The notes below the pieces were generated by a model. It made no database searches, was not told the DNA's origin, and saw only the letters and a list, made by a program, of their open reading frames with translations. A program made the position numbers and the translations under genes. A stretch of DNA of 64,000 nt. It comes from Epiperipatus broadwayi (taxonomy: Eukaryota; Onychophora; Udeonychophora; Euonychophora; Peripatidae). The stretch lies in NCBI GenBank assembly GCA_028023455.1, contig JAQFVV010012498.1, forward strand, positions 494,001 through 558,000. The letters run 5' to 3'. Below are positions 37,521 to 51,260 of the stretch, in pieces; position 1 is the first letter of the stretch; the number at the start of each line of letters is the position of its first letter.

Positions 37521-40064
37521 AACAGGAATATTAGGCAGTAAGAAAAAAAATGAAAGAAAATTTTAAAACCTGCTCATAAGGCTAATAGTCTCATAAATTA
37601 ATCTAATATTGTAATCCATAATATTTGGAAATTACCTAATCTTTTCTTTAAAAGAAAAAATGGAAAAATAAGTAAGAGCCTCATAAATAAATATTTATAA
37701 TTCCTGCTGACTGCTGCCTTTGACAAAATAGCTGAGTTGATCAGAATGTCATCTTAAATTCAGTATTTATAAACCTAAAAAAACATCAGTATATTTCCCA
37801 TCCTAACTGCCACCAAGTCAGCAATATCTGAAAAAAATGCTCAGTACTAATCTATATGTTCTCAATGGCAAGTATTTAGAAAAATAATTTTTTTCTAAGA
37901 ACATTTAATTAATTCAACTAGTCAGTGAAAGGAGTCCAATATATAATCACAAATAAAATACAATCTTTCAAAATGTAGATTTAAAAAAAAATCAATACAA
38001 TAATTATAAGGATTTGAAATTTTTTTTAAATTAGTAATAATAATAATATACAAATGAAAGAAAAATGTATTAATAAATCTATCTAATTCTGCATTTACTG
38101 AAGAACAATTACAGCTTTTAGAAAAAAGCCAAAATATATTATCTTTTAAAAAATCAAATAATTTATTGCTTGGGAGACCATAAGATGTTCATGCCCTAAA
38201 AGTGACAGATTAAGCCAGGATCTATGAATCTGCCACTCTGCTGCTGGACTAATGTATTAAATCATGCAAAATACATATTCTATTATGGATAAAGAAACAA
38301 TTGTATGATCTTCTTTGGATGTTATAAAAGAATGTGTTTCTTTTTTAGTTAAACATTATTAATCTTTGCCTGTAATTTTGTTTTTAATGACATTAATAAA
38401 AATGAGAGAGAAATAAATACAAAAAAAAAGAAAAAGAATATAATTAAAGGGAATTGTGAATAAAATTAATAATATTAATATATAAAAATGAAGGTAAAAC
38501 ATTTTGAATAAGTTTGATTGTAAAAAAAAAAAACTAAGAATGGAGGACATAATATAATAAAAATATTAAAATTTTATTAAATTATATAAAAATGAATCAA
38601 TGAATAAAGAGAAAATATAGATTTTTATATTCCATACTACTTAAACATTTAATATGTTTGGTAAAGATAAAATGCGTACAAAAAATATGGCTACAGTTTA
38701 ATAATTATTTTACTTAAACAGTTATCAAAAGTAATATAACATTACGAATTCAGAAAAATGAGATTATTACATTAGTTGATATAGAAAGGAATTATCAAAG
38801 CATACCAAAAAATATAGGGCTAAAATAGTAATGAATAAAGTAAGAAAAAATAATGAAATATTATGAAAATACTTATGCTGTAGAAGTATTATGATTAATT
38901 AGAGACTGTATTTTAAATATAAAGATGATTTTTGAGAAATAACAGATGGATTTGGGTAATGGCTTGCTTAATAATCTGAGTTCTTTAATTATATATTATT
39001 ATTGACTATTTAAAATAAAAAAGGATAAAAAAGAATAATGAATTATTATTCATATCAATTCTGAAAATAAAAATTATAGTAAAAATTTTAAAAGGAATAT
39101 AAAACTTAAAAAGTACTAACAGTAAATGTTAAAAAGCAAAAATGCAAAACATAAAAATTGAAAATAAGTAGTCAAAAAAAGTTATAAAAGACCACATATT
39201 AATATAATTTTAAATAAATTTGGAAAAAGAAATGAAAACAAAATGTAAAATTATGATAAATAAATAATAAACATTGAATAAATTAATAAGTAATGCTAAA
39301 AATAAAAGAAATATTGAAAATAAAACATGAATAGTTCATGAAATGGATAGTAGAAAATATTAAGTTTTATATAGATTATATGGAGAAGATGATAATAGAA
39401 AAAGGAAAAAAAACACAACAGCGCAATAAATAAAAAAGTTAAAATATCAAGGCCATATAAAAAAAATTTTGATTCAATTATAAAATGGTTGCAAAACAAA
39501 TACAAAAGTTATAAAATATATTTACATTAAGAAAGTGTTATAAAATATTATATAACTAAGAAAATATTGATAAAATGTATTGACATGATTAAAGGATCAA
39601 TATAGTTGAAGGCAAAATAGTCATTACTAAATAATGGGAAATTATAATTAAAAACTAAATTTTGAGCATTAAATTTAAGGACAAAAGATATAAATATATA
39701 TTACTAGTAATCATTTAAGTTATGGCTATATAATTTTAAGATCTATTATAATAGATAAAAATTACATATATTTATTATATATGTGTTATGTATTTATGAT
39801 AGTATTTATAGAATTTTATATATATAATTAATATTTAATAAGAAGGGGAAAAATGAATATTTATTTACAAAAACACAGATTATAATTTATTTATTGATTG
39901 ATTATAATTAGAAAAATGATCCCAGATGAAAGAGGCTTATAATTTAATTAATTCATGAGATCATCAGATGGAAGAACCTTGAAATTTTTTATCTAAATTA
40001 ATTTAAAATTATACATCAATACCTATTAACTTTGGTATCTATTGTATACACATTTGCAACACAT
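37521..40064. other. Very AT-rich non-coding DNA
   Basis: No gene. A short segment at 38166-38260 (with CCCTAAAAGTGACAG at 38197) shares a motif with the tandem repeat at 57.1 kb and may belong to the same dispersed repeat. The rest is A/T homopolymer-rich. Confidence 0.4.
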
Positions 40065-40620
40065 TCTGTACATTACAGATGTTTATTTAATCAATCATCA
40101 TCAACAGTATTCTGTCAAATGGACAGATTCATAGAGTAATCACATCATCAATTCATCCATTTTTCTTCTTCATTGCCCAGCTCTCTAATTCCATATAACT
40201 CTTCCCATCTTTTATATCATCCAACAATGCCAATCTCTTCCATTCTTTTTACTTATTTCCATTAACAATTCCCTCCAAAACATCCTTCATTAAACTATAA
40301 TTTCTTTTCAATATATGTCCAATTGAGTTTCTCTTTCTCTCTCTAATTTCCTCAATCAATCTTTTTTCATTTACTCTTTTCAAAACTTCGTTTGTTATTT
40401 TATTCCTTCAATTGATTTTTTCTATTCTTCTCCGTTTCCACATCTCAAAGGCTTCCAATATGTTCCTAATTTTATTACTCATCCATGTTTCACAACCATA
40501 CATTAGTACACTCTACACACAACATTTAATTAATCCCTTTCTTAATTCACTCTTCAAAGTCCACAAAACATTTTCTTTCTCTTAAAATGCCTCCTTTGCT
40601 GATGCTATTCTTATCAATAA
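40065..40620 (-). mobile_element. 5'-truncated LINE fragment, C-terminal end of an RTE/Jockey-like protein
   Basis: The minus strand reads LKSELRKGLIKCCV, SVLMYGCETWMSNKI, FEMWKRRRIEKIN, NEVLKRVNEKRLIEEIRERK, GHILKRNYSLMKDVLEG and RLALLDDIKDGKSYMELES, with only a few in-frame stops. The order YGCETW ... MWxRR ... GHILR ... LDDLKxGxSYxxLK is that of the C-terminal end of many invertebrate non-LTR retrotransposon proteins. The catalytic reverse transcriptase is missing, as expected for 5' truncation. The fragment is well preserved compared with others here, hence relatively young. Confidence 0.8.
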
Positions 40621-42355
40621 AGCATATTTATACAGTAATTAAAAAGAAGACATTCATTATGTCATTCTAGTTCCCTCCCTTTCTTGGGAGGAAACTATGT
40701 CAAAGTTAGCTATTAGTTTGTTTTTTTTCCATTGTCTTTTTTCTGATAAAGTTCTTCAAAATTAAACAATTATTATGATTTTCATGCAGTAAGATCAATT
40801 ATAATAAATATTTCTTTTTTGTTTTTATTTGAAGTTAGTGACTAGTTTTAAGTTGCTATTTTTCTAGAAGAAACAAAAAGAAAATCATGAACTATTTTAA
40901 ATAGAGAAATAAACAAGGTATAAAAGATAAAACAAAAACATGCTACTCATGTAAATTATAGATATTTGTAGAATTCATTTACAGAATTGTTATGTAGAAT
41001 TTCTTTTATTTTAAAATGTATATATAAATTTATTTATTAAAGTTTTTTTTTTACATGGCACATATTGATCATACACAGTATATATATTTGTAATATATAT
41101 ATATCATGTGTATATAAAAGCAAACAAAATAATATTACACAAAAGCTCATACAAATTTACTTATAAAAGACTTCATAAATAAATAAATGATCAAAATTTA
41201 AAATAAAACTTTAAAAAAGCAGTAATTTCAGATTAAATACAACTATAATTAGAAAAGTTTTCTTTTTTTAATAATCTTAAAATCTTTCATTTAATGTTAT
41301 TTAAATAAATAAAAAAAATAAATTGTAAAAATTTAATAACTTAATATTTGTACATATATATGAATGTAAAGTTCAGGTTGAGTTAATTATATAATAGTGT
41401 TCTATGGTCAAACAATAACAACCAGTATTAATGAGACTACCATAGCTTATATTATTAAAGTACAAATAATCCTAAAATGATCAAATGGCTAAGGTGATTA
41501 ACGTCTTTCTGTATCCTATTAATAAGTTGTTAAATATATAGTTTAATTTATCAAAATGGTAAAAACTACATTGATGCAGTCAATTTATTTATCTATAGAA
41601 CAACTATAGTCATGACATCCACTCACCACTTATGTACATGTACACTTTTTGCTGATAAGCTTTGATTACAATAAAATATATATTATTTGCAGAATTGCAC
41701 ATGTACATTACTTTTCAACACATACACATATACAGCAGATGCTTTTCTAAGTACATTGTATATATAAATTAAGATTATAATATAAACAAAATTTTAAGAA
41801 ATAATGTAAATTATTAATAAATTGAGAGTACATTTACATATATATTTACTGTGAATGTGTTCTCATTTGCATTCACTCAAAAAAATAAAAATAAACTTAC
41901 TATCTCATATCATTTTTTAAAAATAAAATAGCAAAATGCCATTTTCTTTTCTTTAATAAGATTTTTTTCTATGGAAAATGTAATAACTGTCTTATTATTA
42001 ACATACTGCGACTTCCCTAGTTATTTTTAAGTCTGTATTAATTTTGGAAATTCGTACAGTAAATCCTTATTTTCATTCAGGCTCTTGTAATTTTAAGTTT
42101 TCTGCTACAATATAAAAATGATTTATGCCCCCCCCCCCTGCAATGACTAAATTGATAATTTTCATTTTATTGCTTAAGGATTCATTTCCCATAGCCTCTG
42201 TTCAATGCATTTTGATGGTGCTGTTATCACTTTCAGCTTTTCTTCACTGTTTTGCTGCTATCTATTATTCTATTTACTTATTTTACATTTATTTATTACT
42301 AAAACTAGAACAAAAATTTATACTGATTTATTAATATTCACATAAATGTTCTTGA
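40621..42355. other. Non-coding AT-rich DNA
   Basis: No gene supported. TA-type microsatellites near 41070-41105 and a C run at 42127-42137. Confidence 0.45.
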
Positions 42356-42505
42356 CATTTATACAGAAAAAGTAGTCTATATATTTTAAATTTAGCTTTT
42401 ATTCATGCTTAGCATGATTTTGATATTATTATATGTTATATATTAAAAGCATGCATGAATAAAAGCTAAATTTAAAATATATAGACTATCTTTTCAGTAT
42501 AAATG
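42356..42505. repeat. Short near-perfect hairpin (MITE-like)
   Basis: Arms 42356-42408 and 42453-42505 are reverse complements with few differences (TTTAGCTTTTATTCATGC answered by GCATGAATAAAAGCTAAA). The loop is 44 bases. No coding capacity. Confidence 0.85.
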
Positions 42506-44469
42506 AGTAAAAATAAACAACTTTGCTACTAATTTATTAATTTAAAAAAAATTGATGATATCAATATACAGCAACATAAAATCAAGATGATTGACAGTGC
42601 CAGTGATAGGTAATAGTATACAGAGAACATAATGCAAAGAAGATGACAAAGCCATTAATTGACACATTCTTGATTCACAGTCTTCAAAAATGAATTTTTT
42701 TCTTTTCTTATTTTGGAAAGAAAAATTGCATATTTTCGGTAATTCATTTACATATTAATGATTATTTATGCAACATATTTATAAAATATTTATTTTAAGC
42801 TAAAAAATAAGTGATTACAATTAAATTTTATTTGAAAAAGTTTGTTTTTATGATGACAAGATAAATGAAATTGTACTAAGAATAAAGTAAAAAGTTACAA
42901 CATATTTACTGAAAAGAAATGCTTTTTCATAAATACCAGTGCATAATTTTTTTGTGTGATATTTTAATAAAAATAAGTGCAATTTTAAAACAGAATTTCA
43001 TTGCTTTATATGTCTGAAAAACAATTCATTCCATTTTTAAAAATGAATTTCAAATAATTTATTCAATATTTCTTAAATTAATAATATGACAGTCATTCAA
43101 TAATAATAATAAAACAGTGTTCCTTACATATTTCACTATAATCTCCCCCCCCCTATATTTGCAAAGTACAAATATTATCTTTTAGAATTTTTTTTTATTG
43201 CAAATTTATATTTATAATAAGTATTATAAAGAATATCAAAATATGATATAAAGGTTCAATTGTAAAACTAAAATATTGCAACTACCACAAGGGGGTTATC
43301 AAAATGGAGCTGCTAGTGAACGAGTTAAGAAATATAACTTTACAAATTTTATAATAAATTTCTAACTCTTTGAAAACATGTTATTATGTGAAATACTATA
43401 AATATCAACTTCAGAAAGACTAGTAAATAAATGTGAACATTATTAATAATTGTGTTCACATACAATGCTCTGAGAAGAAAAAATGGCTATTGCCATATAA
43501 AATTTATTCAAATTATAAATTTTAATGATTTTACTTTTTGTTTTTGTTTTTTTGATATTGTATGAATAAAAGGTATATTGATACTGCATATTACATGACT
43601 TAACTATATAGTATTTCTCATTAATAGTGCTTAATTTATTGCCAATAAAATTAAAGTAAATCAAGTGTATGGATTCATATCAAAGTATCATTGATGACAA
43701 TTTAGTATTATCACTTGATTACCAGAAACCTCAACTCTAAACAAGAATTTAACAGACAAAATGCTTGTTGACAAAGATTGGATGTTAAAGAACTCTTATC
43801 TGTAGAAGAAAGTTTAATTGTAAATACTCTGACCTACATTATTGGGCAGAGTCTAAATTTTAAATCAGCTACTTCTTTTGACTTGTTCCCATATATTTAT
43901 TTTGTATTTAGTATATATATATATATATATAGCCTAAGTATTAATAAATATGATAAAGAAACCTAGATTACAACTAGGGGATAGATTCATTAATGAATAA
44001 AAAGGCAGCAATCTTTAGATCTACTAATTACCAGATAATGAGAGTGTTTTTCCATTCTTGTTTATCTGCTAGATAAGGATAGCTAGACATTCGTTTGTTG
44101 AATGATTAACTGATTAGCTATCAATTCCATTGCAAATTCTTAGATTTGATAATCATCAACTCTGGTTTATAAATATTATTTACCTATGTCTATATAGTTA
44201 TAAACAAATTTCATGTATGAAGCGATGAATGAAATAATCACATATAGTCTTGAATCTGTTTGACACTCCACTAATGTTTAGAAAGATATAATCTATGTGG
44301 ATTACATTCAGAAAAAGTATCTTGATATGAGTCTTAGATGTTGACACTATATCTTGAGAAGTCAGATCTACTTGACAGCTTTTTATACCTTTTCTCTGAG
44401 GCAAGTTCAGATATCTAGTAAAAGAATATCTGAGAAAGCAATAAAAAATGCAAGACAACATTTAAAAAT
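42506..44469. other. Non-coding AT-rich DNA
   Basis: No gene recognised. A C run at 43144-43153 and a (TA)n run at 43912-43931. Confidence 0.45.
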
Positions 44470-46145
44470 AATCCATTACAAAGACTGAATATGGTGTGAA
44501 AAAATTAATAATGACATCAAAAAATATATCTGTGCATTAGCAAAAAAAAACTATAGAAGAGAATAAAAATCTCAAAAGTATAAAACAACATCCTAACACT
44601 GAAAGAAAGGTTGTTTCAGTAATAAAAAGAAATAGTGGAACTATTATTAAAATAATAATATGAAAGTTTTACAAAAAATTATATAATAATGAAGATTAAA
44701 AAATCAATTATCATTTTAAATGAAAAGGTGAGATATGTAATTAAATCTATGAATAAAGGGAAAGTCCCATGAAATGAAGTATTATTATTGATATCTTAAA
44801 AGAAGCAGTTGAAAAAATACAAAAATTGTTGGCAAACTGCATACCAAATAAATTAATGATAAAGATATGTCAAATGATTGGGAAAATGCAATAATAATAC
44901 TGATATTTAAGAAAGATGATGAAGATATTAAAAATTGTGTAACTATGAGTTTTTTTTTAATCAGTTCTATACAAGATCTTAATCAATAACTACAATTTCC
45001 TACAGTGAAACTTTGAATTAAACAAGCTGGATTTTAAAATTGGTTTTATTACCATGGATCACATCCAAGAATTTTAAAAAAAATATAGAAAAGACCCAAT
45101 AAATATAATTTACCATTATGATTTGGAATTGTAAATTATGAAAAGGCATTTGATTCTATAAGCATTTCAAAGTAATTAAAGACTTAAACCATAAAGATGT
45201 AGACTTAGGATATTGACATATTCTGAAAAATATTTATCAAAATGCAGCAGCAATGATTAGATTACATTGTGATATTAAAAAGATATTCACTGAAAGAATA
45301 GTAAAATGATTCCATATCTCAAAATCTTTTACACTGGTTTTACAATAGTATTTTATGTATTAAAATGGAAAATTAAGAGAATTACTTAAGTTATTTAGAT
45401 TTTGCAGATGATATGACTGTCTTTTTAATTTTTTTTTTATTGATATTTAAGTTTCTAGAAATGTTGCTAGAGTTATCAGATGAAAGTAGACATATAAAAC
45501 TAAAGATAAATGCTATAAAGTCTGAGAAGATAAAAACTAAAAAGTGATAATTATTCATTAGAAAAATTATCAATACATATTTTCGTTAGATTATTAACAG
45601 ATGGAAATATAGTACATGAACTTAAACATAGAATTAAATTTGAATAAAGTACTCCTGGTAAAAATAATTTAGTATTAAATTGTTTTAAAAAAGGTTTAAT
45701 AAAGGTGTTTACAGTCCTTACTTATAGATATGAGACTTGGATTATTAACAAAAGTATAATACAGAGACTTACAGATTCCTCAAAAAAGTATGGCATAATT
45801 TATATTAGGAATAACAAAAAAAGATAAAGTGAAATATATGGGTCCAAGAATAAACAAATATTATTGAGAACAAAAAAAATTAATGATTGAAATGGAACTG
45901 GACTGAACATATTCTAGAGATGATAATAGATGGGCCATTCAAATTTTAAAGCAGTTTCCAAGAGATTGTAAAAGACCAAAAAAGAAACAACATGTGAGAT
46001 AGATTCATGAAATAAGGAAATATGATGGTGAGATGTGGAAAAGAGAAGCTATGGATAGGAAAACTGGATTAAGTTTGGAGAGCATTTCATTCTGCAATGG
46101 GTCAATAATCATTGAAAATGATGATGATAGAATTGATTATTAATT
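44470..46145 (+). mobile_element. RTE-like LINE relic: linker, reverse transcriptase and C-terminal end
   Basis: Blocks in order on the plus strand: KSMNKGKVP (about 44740), DWENAIIILIFKK (about 44880-44915), QAGF..GFITMDHIQE (45030-45070), NYEKAFDSI (45135-45160, first catalytic aspartate), YLDFADDMTVF (45395-45425, catalytic ADD), MLLELSDESRHIKLKINAIK (45462-45520), LTYRYETW (45720-45740), RDDNRWAIQILKQFP (45920-45962), RPKKKQHVR and GEMWKREAMDRKTG (46030-46070). The 3' end is ATGATGATAG near 46121. The order is diagnostic for RTE-type LINEs. Multiple frameshifts and stops are present and the endonuclease is not seen. Confidence 0.85.
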
Positions 46146-47600
46146 CAAAATATAATTTTGTTTATTTTTGAATTTTTAAAAATAAACTCTTAATCTTTAT
46201 ATATACTATATTTTGTCTATAAATCACTGCAATATTTTTAATTTCTCTAATTAATTAATTCCAATTGGACAAAATACTAGTTATTTTCATGAATCAAAGA
46301 TTTATATTCTTCCTAAATTAAAAGTGACAGATCATATTTGGAAAAAAAAATCCAACAATTATACTGATACAATACAAATACTGTATATAAGATAATCAAT
46401 TAAATTAAAATTGCAACCTACACATATCGTAGAGACAAGAAAAACAAAGAACAAAGAATGTACAATAATTAAAAAGAAATTATTTCAGGGAATTTGACCA
46501 CAGTTGCTAAGATAAAATTTCTCATTTATGTACACAGATGTTTGGTCATTTAATTGAGTCTCATTTAACAATCAGCTAAGATATTTGTTAATACAACCAT
46601 TAGTAAACAAGCCATTCGTGAAAACCTTGTTATAATAAAACTTTGCAGAACTTTAAAATTAAAAAAAAAAATCGTAGGAGTGTTTATATTAGCTTTTCAA
46701 TAAACAAGCAAAGTGAAATAAATAGAATTCCTATTTACAGTAATTAATAATGACTTGTTATAAAAAATTCACATTGTAGAGAAAAATATTAGAAGAGCCA
46801 ATATATATATTCTACTACTTTCACGCAAATAAACATTTTAGTAAAAAACACTATTCAAATTTCTTTTTTCTTGCTGATATAAATACTGCAAAACTAAATC
46901 AATTGGAATAAAAATTCTCTTTTAATCAACAGAAATTAAAAAAAAAAAAACAATTTTTTTCTCTCCAATGTGATTTTTTTGTTGTTGTTGTTTAATTTTT
47001 GAAACAAGTCAATGCCCATTATTGATGCTACAATAATAGGACATTTACCTGTTTCAGTTTGCTTAATTTATAATATATATATAACAAAATGAACTTTTAA
47101 ATTATAAGTGGTGTAGCTTTAAATCTGAGAACTATCAAATCAAGTTAACTTAAGTAGCTAAGAAATGGTAAACTTTTACCATAAGTTGTCCAAAAAAAAA
47201 AAAGCTTTCAGGCAGAAGACTACATATGAAACAAGAGAGAAACTTTTCATTTCATAAGTGCAATTTTTTTTTAATAGAATGATTAAATAAATTAATAATG
47301 AAAATATTCAAATATATATATATTGTAGTTACATTAACTGTATATATAATTATTAAAGCATAATCAAGTTTATTTTTAAGGAATCCTAGATAATTGCCAA
47401 GAAGCTTAATGCAAACTTAGCAGCAGGCAAACTGGATAATTATTTATATCAATAAATTTATGTAATTTGACTTTCAAGTGCTTGGACATTGTGATAAGAA
47501 AAGTTTAGAATTTATGTGTTTTAGATTAAGCTTACTTAGCACTTTCGAAACCTATTTATGGTTTTATATTCATAGCACTGATTGTTGAATAGGAGGGTGA
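46146..47600. other. Non-coding AT-rich DNA
   Basis: Nothing supportable. Confidence 0.45.
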
Positions 47601-48744
47601 GGTATAAATATAAGTTTATTTAAATTTATTCAAATGTACACAATGAATTAGATAGCCCATTTTTGAGAGTGGGGGGACAGGGTTCCTTTTCGTTTATATA
47701 ATTGGAATTGTTGGCTATATGTCATGCCTTCTTGATCTTGCGATTGGCATGATTTCTCTTGACGCATGTGATGCTGGCTATGGAATCAAATGTTTGGACC
47801 ATTGCATATTGGTATTTGAGTACCTCTGGATCTTTTGTAAAGATATTAGTGTTGTAGCAGTCTCGTCATGAGGCTGGCATGTGATTCAGAATAATGGACT
47901 GCATTGCATCCAGCTTGGGGGCACGCAATTGTGCTTGTTTTATAAAGAGTTTATCTTTCAAGTTGTTTATTAGTCTGTTTATTTGGGCAGAAGAGCTTAA
48001 AACTCAAATTACATTTGTCTAAGAAAAATTTCTATTTCAGATAATTGCAATAAATATTAAAAAAAAAATATTTTTTTTTTTACATTTTTATTACATAATA
48101 AAAAAAAGCATGAACTTGATTATCTTTACATTGTAACAGTCATATTTGTGCACTCACAAAACAAAATCCAGAGTCCAGGCAAAATACATCAAAGCTGATC
48201 TAGATGAGGTGGTGAGACCTCGAATCTGATCAAACCTCAACTCATTTACCAGCATTCCGTGATTTAACACCCTATGAATGACATTTATGAGATTACACTC
48301 AGTTCCAATTCTTCACTGAGCTGACAGAGCAAAGGGAGAAACATGAGACTCGGGAAAATTAACATTTTATATATAATTAAAGGTAAATATATTACTTAAC
48401 ACACTAAGCATTAACTAAAAGAATTCATATTACACATATTAATAATTAAGGAATTTGGATGATTTGGAATTGTATTGCGAGTAAAAAGATGTGAAACAAC
48501 TTATTAATTTTAAATAGGTTTATTAAAATAAATGATTAAATAATAACTTAAATGAAACAAAGACAGCATTAATTACTTAGTGTTAGGATACAGATATAAT
48601 TAACACACAGGCGTTACAGAAATGATGAGATTAATTATATACAGTGGTCTCATCTTCAAAATTTAATTTACTTTATACAGTGTTTGCAATTTAATAAATC
48701 ATGCCTATTATATTTGATGGGACTCATCGTTTAGACAGGCCCAG

Positions 48745-48882
48745 TTACTTGGTAATGTTATTTCTCTGAAAAAGCACAGAAATATGCCATTTAAGCGGCT
48801 TCCTCCAGCTATTTTATAGCTAGGACAGTCATTTGGTGGCGTTATTTCTCTAAAAAAAAAAGCCCAGAAATATGCCATTATT
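48745..48882. repeat. Tandem duplication, about 87-bp spacing
   Basis: GTTATTTCTCTGAAAAAGC...CAGAAATATGCCATT (48756-48794) recurs as GTTATTTCTCTAAAAAAAA...CAGAAATATGCCATT (48841-48880). Confidence 0.8.
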
Positions 48883-49384
48883 CGCTTGATTTCCATGCAA
48901 ATAACAGCAGCTACGTATGTATGCTGTTATGCAGTTTATCCATATGCTAATTATTAAAACTTTAATACATTATGACTTGAGGATAGCTGTACTTTAAATT
49001 ACTTAACTCTTTAAATATTGTCTTTCAAATAATCATCTTACAAGTAAACTGACGCAGTATTGTGTCATAAAAATTGTTATCCTGTCCACATGCTTACTTA
49101 CACATTTTTGAAGGGTGAAAAAATTCATAAAGTGTATTTGAGAATAAAGTTGAGGCATAACATCTTGCATGAGAATCTCTGATATTACAAAAATGGGTGA
49201 ATTTATTAAACCGCATTTAAAGTTTTGGCAATTGCCTGCAACAAAAAACATTCCGACATATTACAAAATCTGTATTTGTGTAGCCAGGATAAAACAGGAG
49301 GGTTCACATTTCAGGTGCATGTCCGTCTAATGTAGACATAAATGTTGAATCTGCAAGCAAACCTGATTTGATGGCTCAAGAATA

Positions 49385-49770
49385 CCTTTACCAAATATGT
49401 TCGATAGTAATTAGTTTTCTGGTTTGAAAATGAGTTTAAAAGTAATTTCAAAATAAAATGATCCCATTTTACCAAATAATGTTCGACCGTTAAATTTTTT
49501 AAAATTTGTTTTCAAAATGTAAAAAGAATTGCACTCCAAAAAAAATGGTTTGAAAATGAGTTTAAAAGCAATCGTAAATTGTTTTAAATTAGTTTTCAAA
49601 ATATAAAAGAATTTAAATACCCCAAAATGGTTTGAAAATGAGTTTACTACCATTACCAAATAATGTTCGATCGTAATTAGTTTTCAAAATATAAAATAAT
49701 TGCAGTCCAAAAAAATGAACCAAATAATGTTCGATCGTAAATTGTTTTAAATTAGTTTGCAAAATGTCAG
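49385..49770. repeat. Imperfect tandem repeat, unit about 100-130 bp
   Basis: Three to four copies combine TGGTTTGAAAATGAGTTTA, ACCAAATAATGTTCGATCG, AATTGTTTTAAATTAG and TTTTCAAAATATAAAA, with unequal losses between copies. The TTCGATCG palindrome is conserved in several copies. No coding meaning; open frames across it only reflect the repeat. Confidence 0.8.
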
Positions 49771-51260
49771 CCTGGAATAGTTATAATAGTATGTTTTTAA
49801 CAGATAAGAATGCCACTGAGTGGCTGACCTGTCTAAATAATGAGTACCTATTTGGTTTGCCAATGTTATGAGCTAAAACATTAGCCAGGATAACTATTAT
49901 ATATAGCATTAAGCCGATTGTTCTAAATACATTACTAACGAACAATTTAATAAGCTCAAATACAGATTCACCTGGTAATCAAGATTAAAATTTCAGACTA
50001 ATGCTGAAGGATTAAGAATAAGGAGGAGAAAAATTGGTTACCTTTTTAGGTTTGCATTAGAGACTATGGCACTAATAAAATATTAAAATTAAGGTCGTGG
50101 TGCGAATAAATTATTCACAGGCTTCGATATCAAATACTCGGTGCCCTAAGACTGAACAACTTACTAAAATGAAATAACACAGGAACTCGGATCGGCTACT
50201 CAAGTGTCCTGGCCTTAAACTCAATAACACGCCTGGTACTCTAACCCGAGCGAAGGTGGATGGAAGAAACTTCCACTACTAGCCCATCAAGACATAGCAA
50301 GATGTTAATATACCAATGGGTGCTTAGTAAGAACACACTCACAATGCATGGTAATACAAACATGTATATATAGAAATAATTAACTAATGTGCCTAAACAG
50401 ATAGTTTCTGCTAAAACTAACTCAATCCAGTTCTTAGATTAGCATATAGTAATCACACTAATTAAAAAGATTAAATATTAATCTAGTTAATACAGTAAAT
50501 CTGCATTCATATATATGTGCAATTAAGTTAGAGAAGAGAAAGTATATTTAATGGCCTTTGCAACGTTTAAAAATATACTTTAACTATCATCCTTAACTAG
50601 CAACTTACTTCTAACTAATAAATCAAATCATAAGTTTAATAACTTGTTATGCAAATGTTAAAAACTATAATATCAATAACATAATGATAATGAGCGTGTA
50701 GTGATCGGTTATTATCTATTAGAATAGGATTTCGAAGCAGCAATTTGTTTATGCTAAGCAGCATTGTTAAATATTATGCTGAAAAGCTTATAATGATCTC
50801 TCATTAAAAGTTTATTAAAATAATTAAAACAGAAATGATAGGCATGATTGCAGTTTTAGAGAATTTAAAATAATAACTGATTACAGTTACTACAAGTTAA
50901 AGAAATGGAGTTACATTATTTGAGATTCAGGCAAATTTATAGTTTAATTTTAGAAATGATTTAATCTAAAAGAAATTAATAATTAGACTGAACTTTCATT
51001 AGATTTGCAGTAGCTAACTTAATACTTAATTTTACAGTTTAAAGATTACTTTAAAAGATCTGCGGTTTATGAAGAAATATTACCAATCTTCTTCAGCAGC
51101 TTGGATGTCAGGTACTTGGAGGTAGGCATTGTGACACTTTTTGGGATAGGTTGTTTGGTGGTAAAGTCTTCTCTCCACAGCAGGCAGTGGCTGGAACTTC
51201 CCATGCCGAGGACGGGGTTGGAGATGTCCATTACCCTTAGGAAGAAATGATAAATCAGCA

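Larger units (their letters stand above)
47601..51260. other. Unclassified repeat-rich region, less AT-rich than its surroundings
   Basis: Patches at 47660-47960, 48180-48360, 50090-50300 and 51060-51250 are clearly richer in G+C than neighbouring DNA and lack readable proteins. The segments also contain two tandem-repeat clusters. They could be decayed LTRs or other non-coding parts of retroelements, but no TG...CA ends, primer site or target duplication could be shown. A minus-strand reading near 47900 gives CPQAGCNAVHYSESHASL, zinc-finger-like but unassigned. Confidence 0.35.

Noticed and set aside
49411-49659. 82-codon minus-strand open frame with internal repeats
   Set aside because: It only mirrors the tandem repeat on the DNA level.
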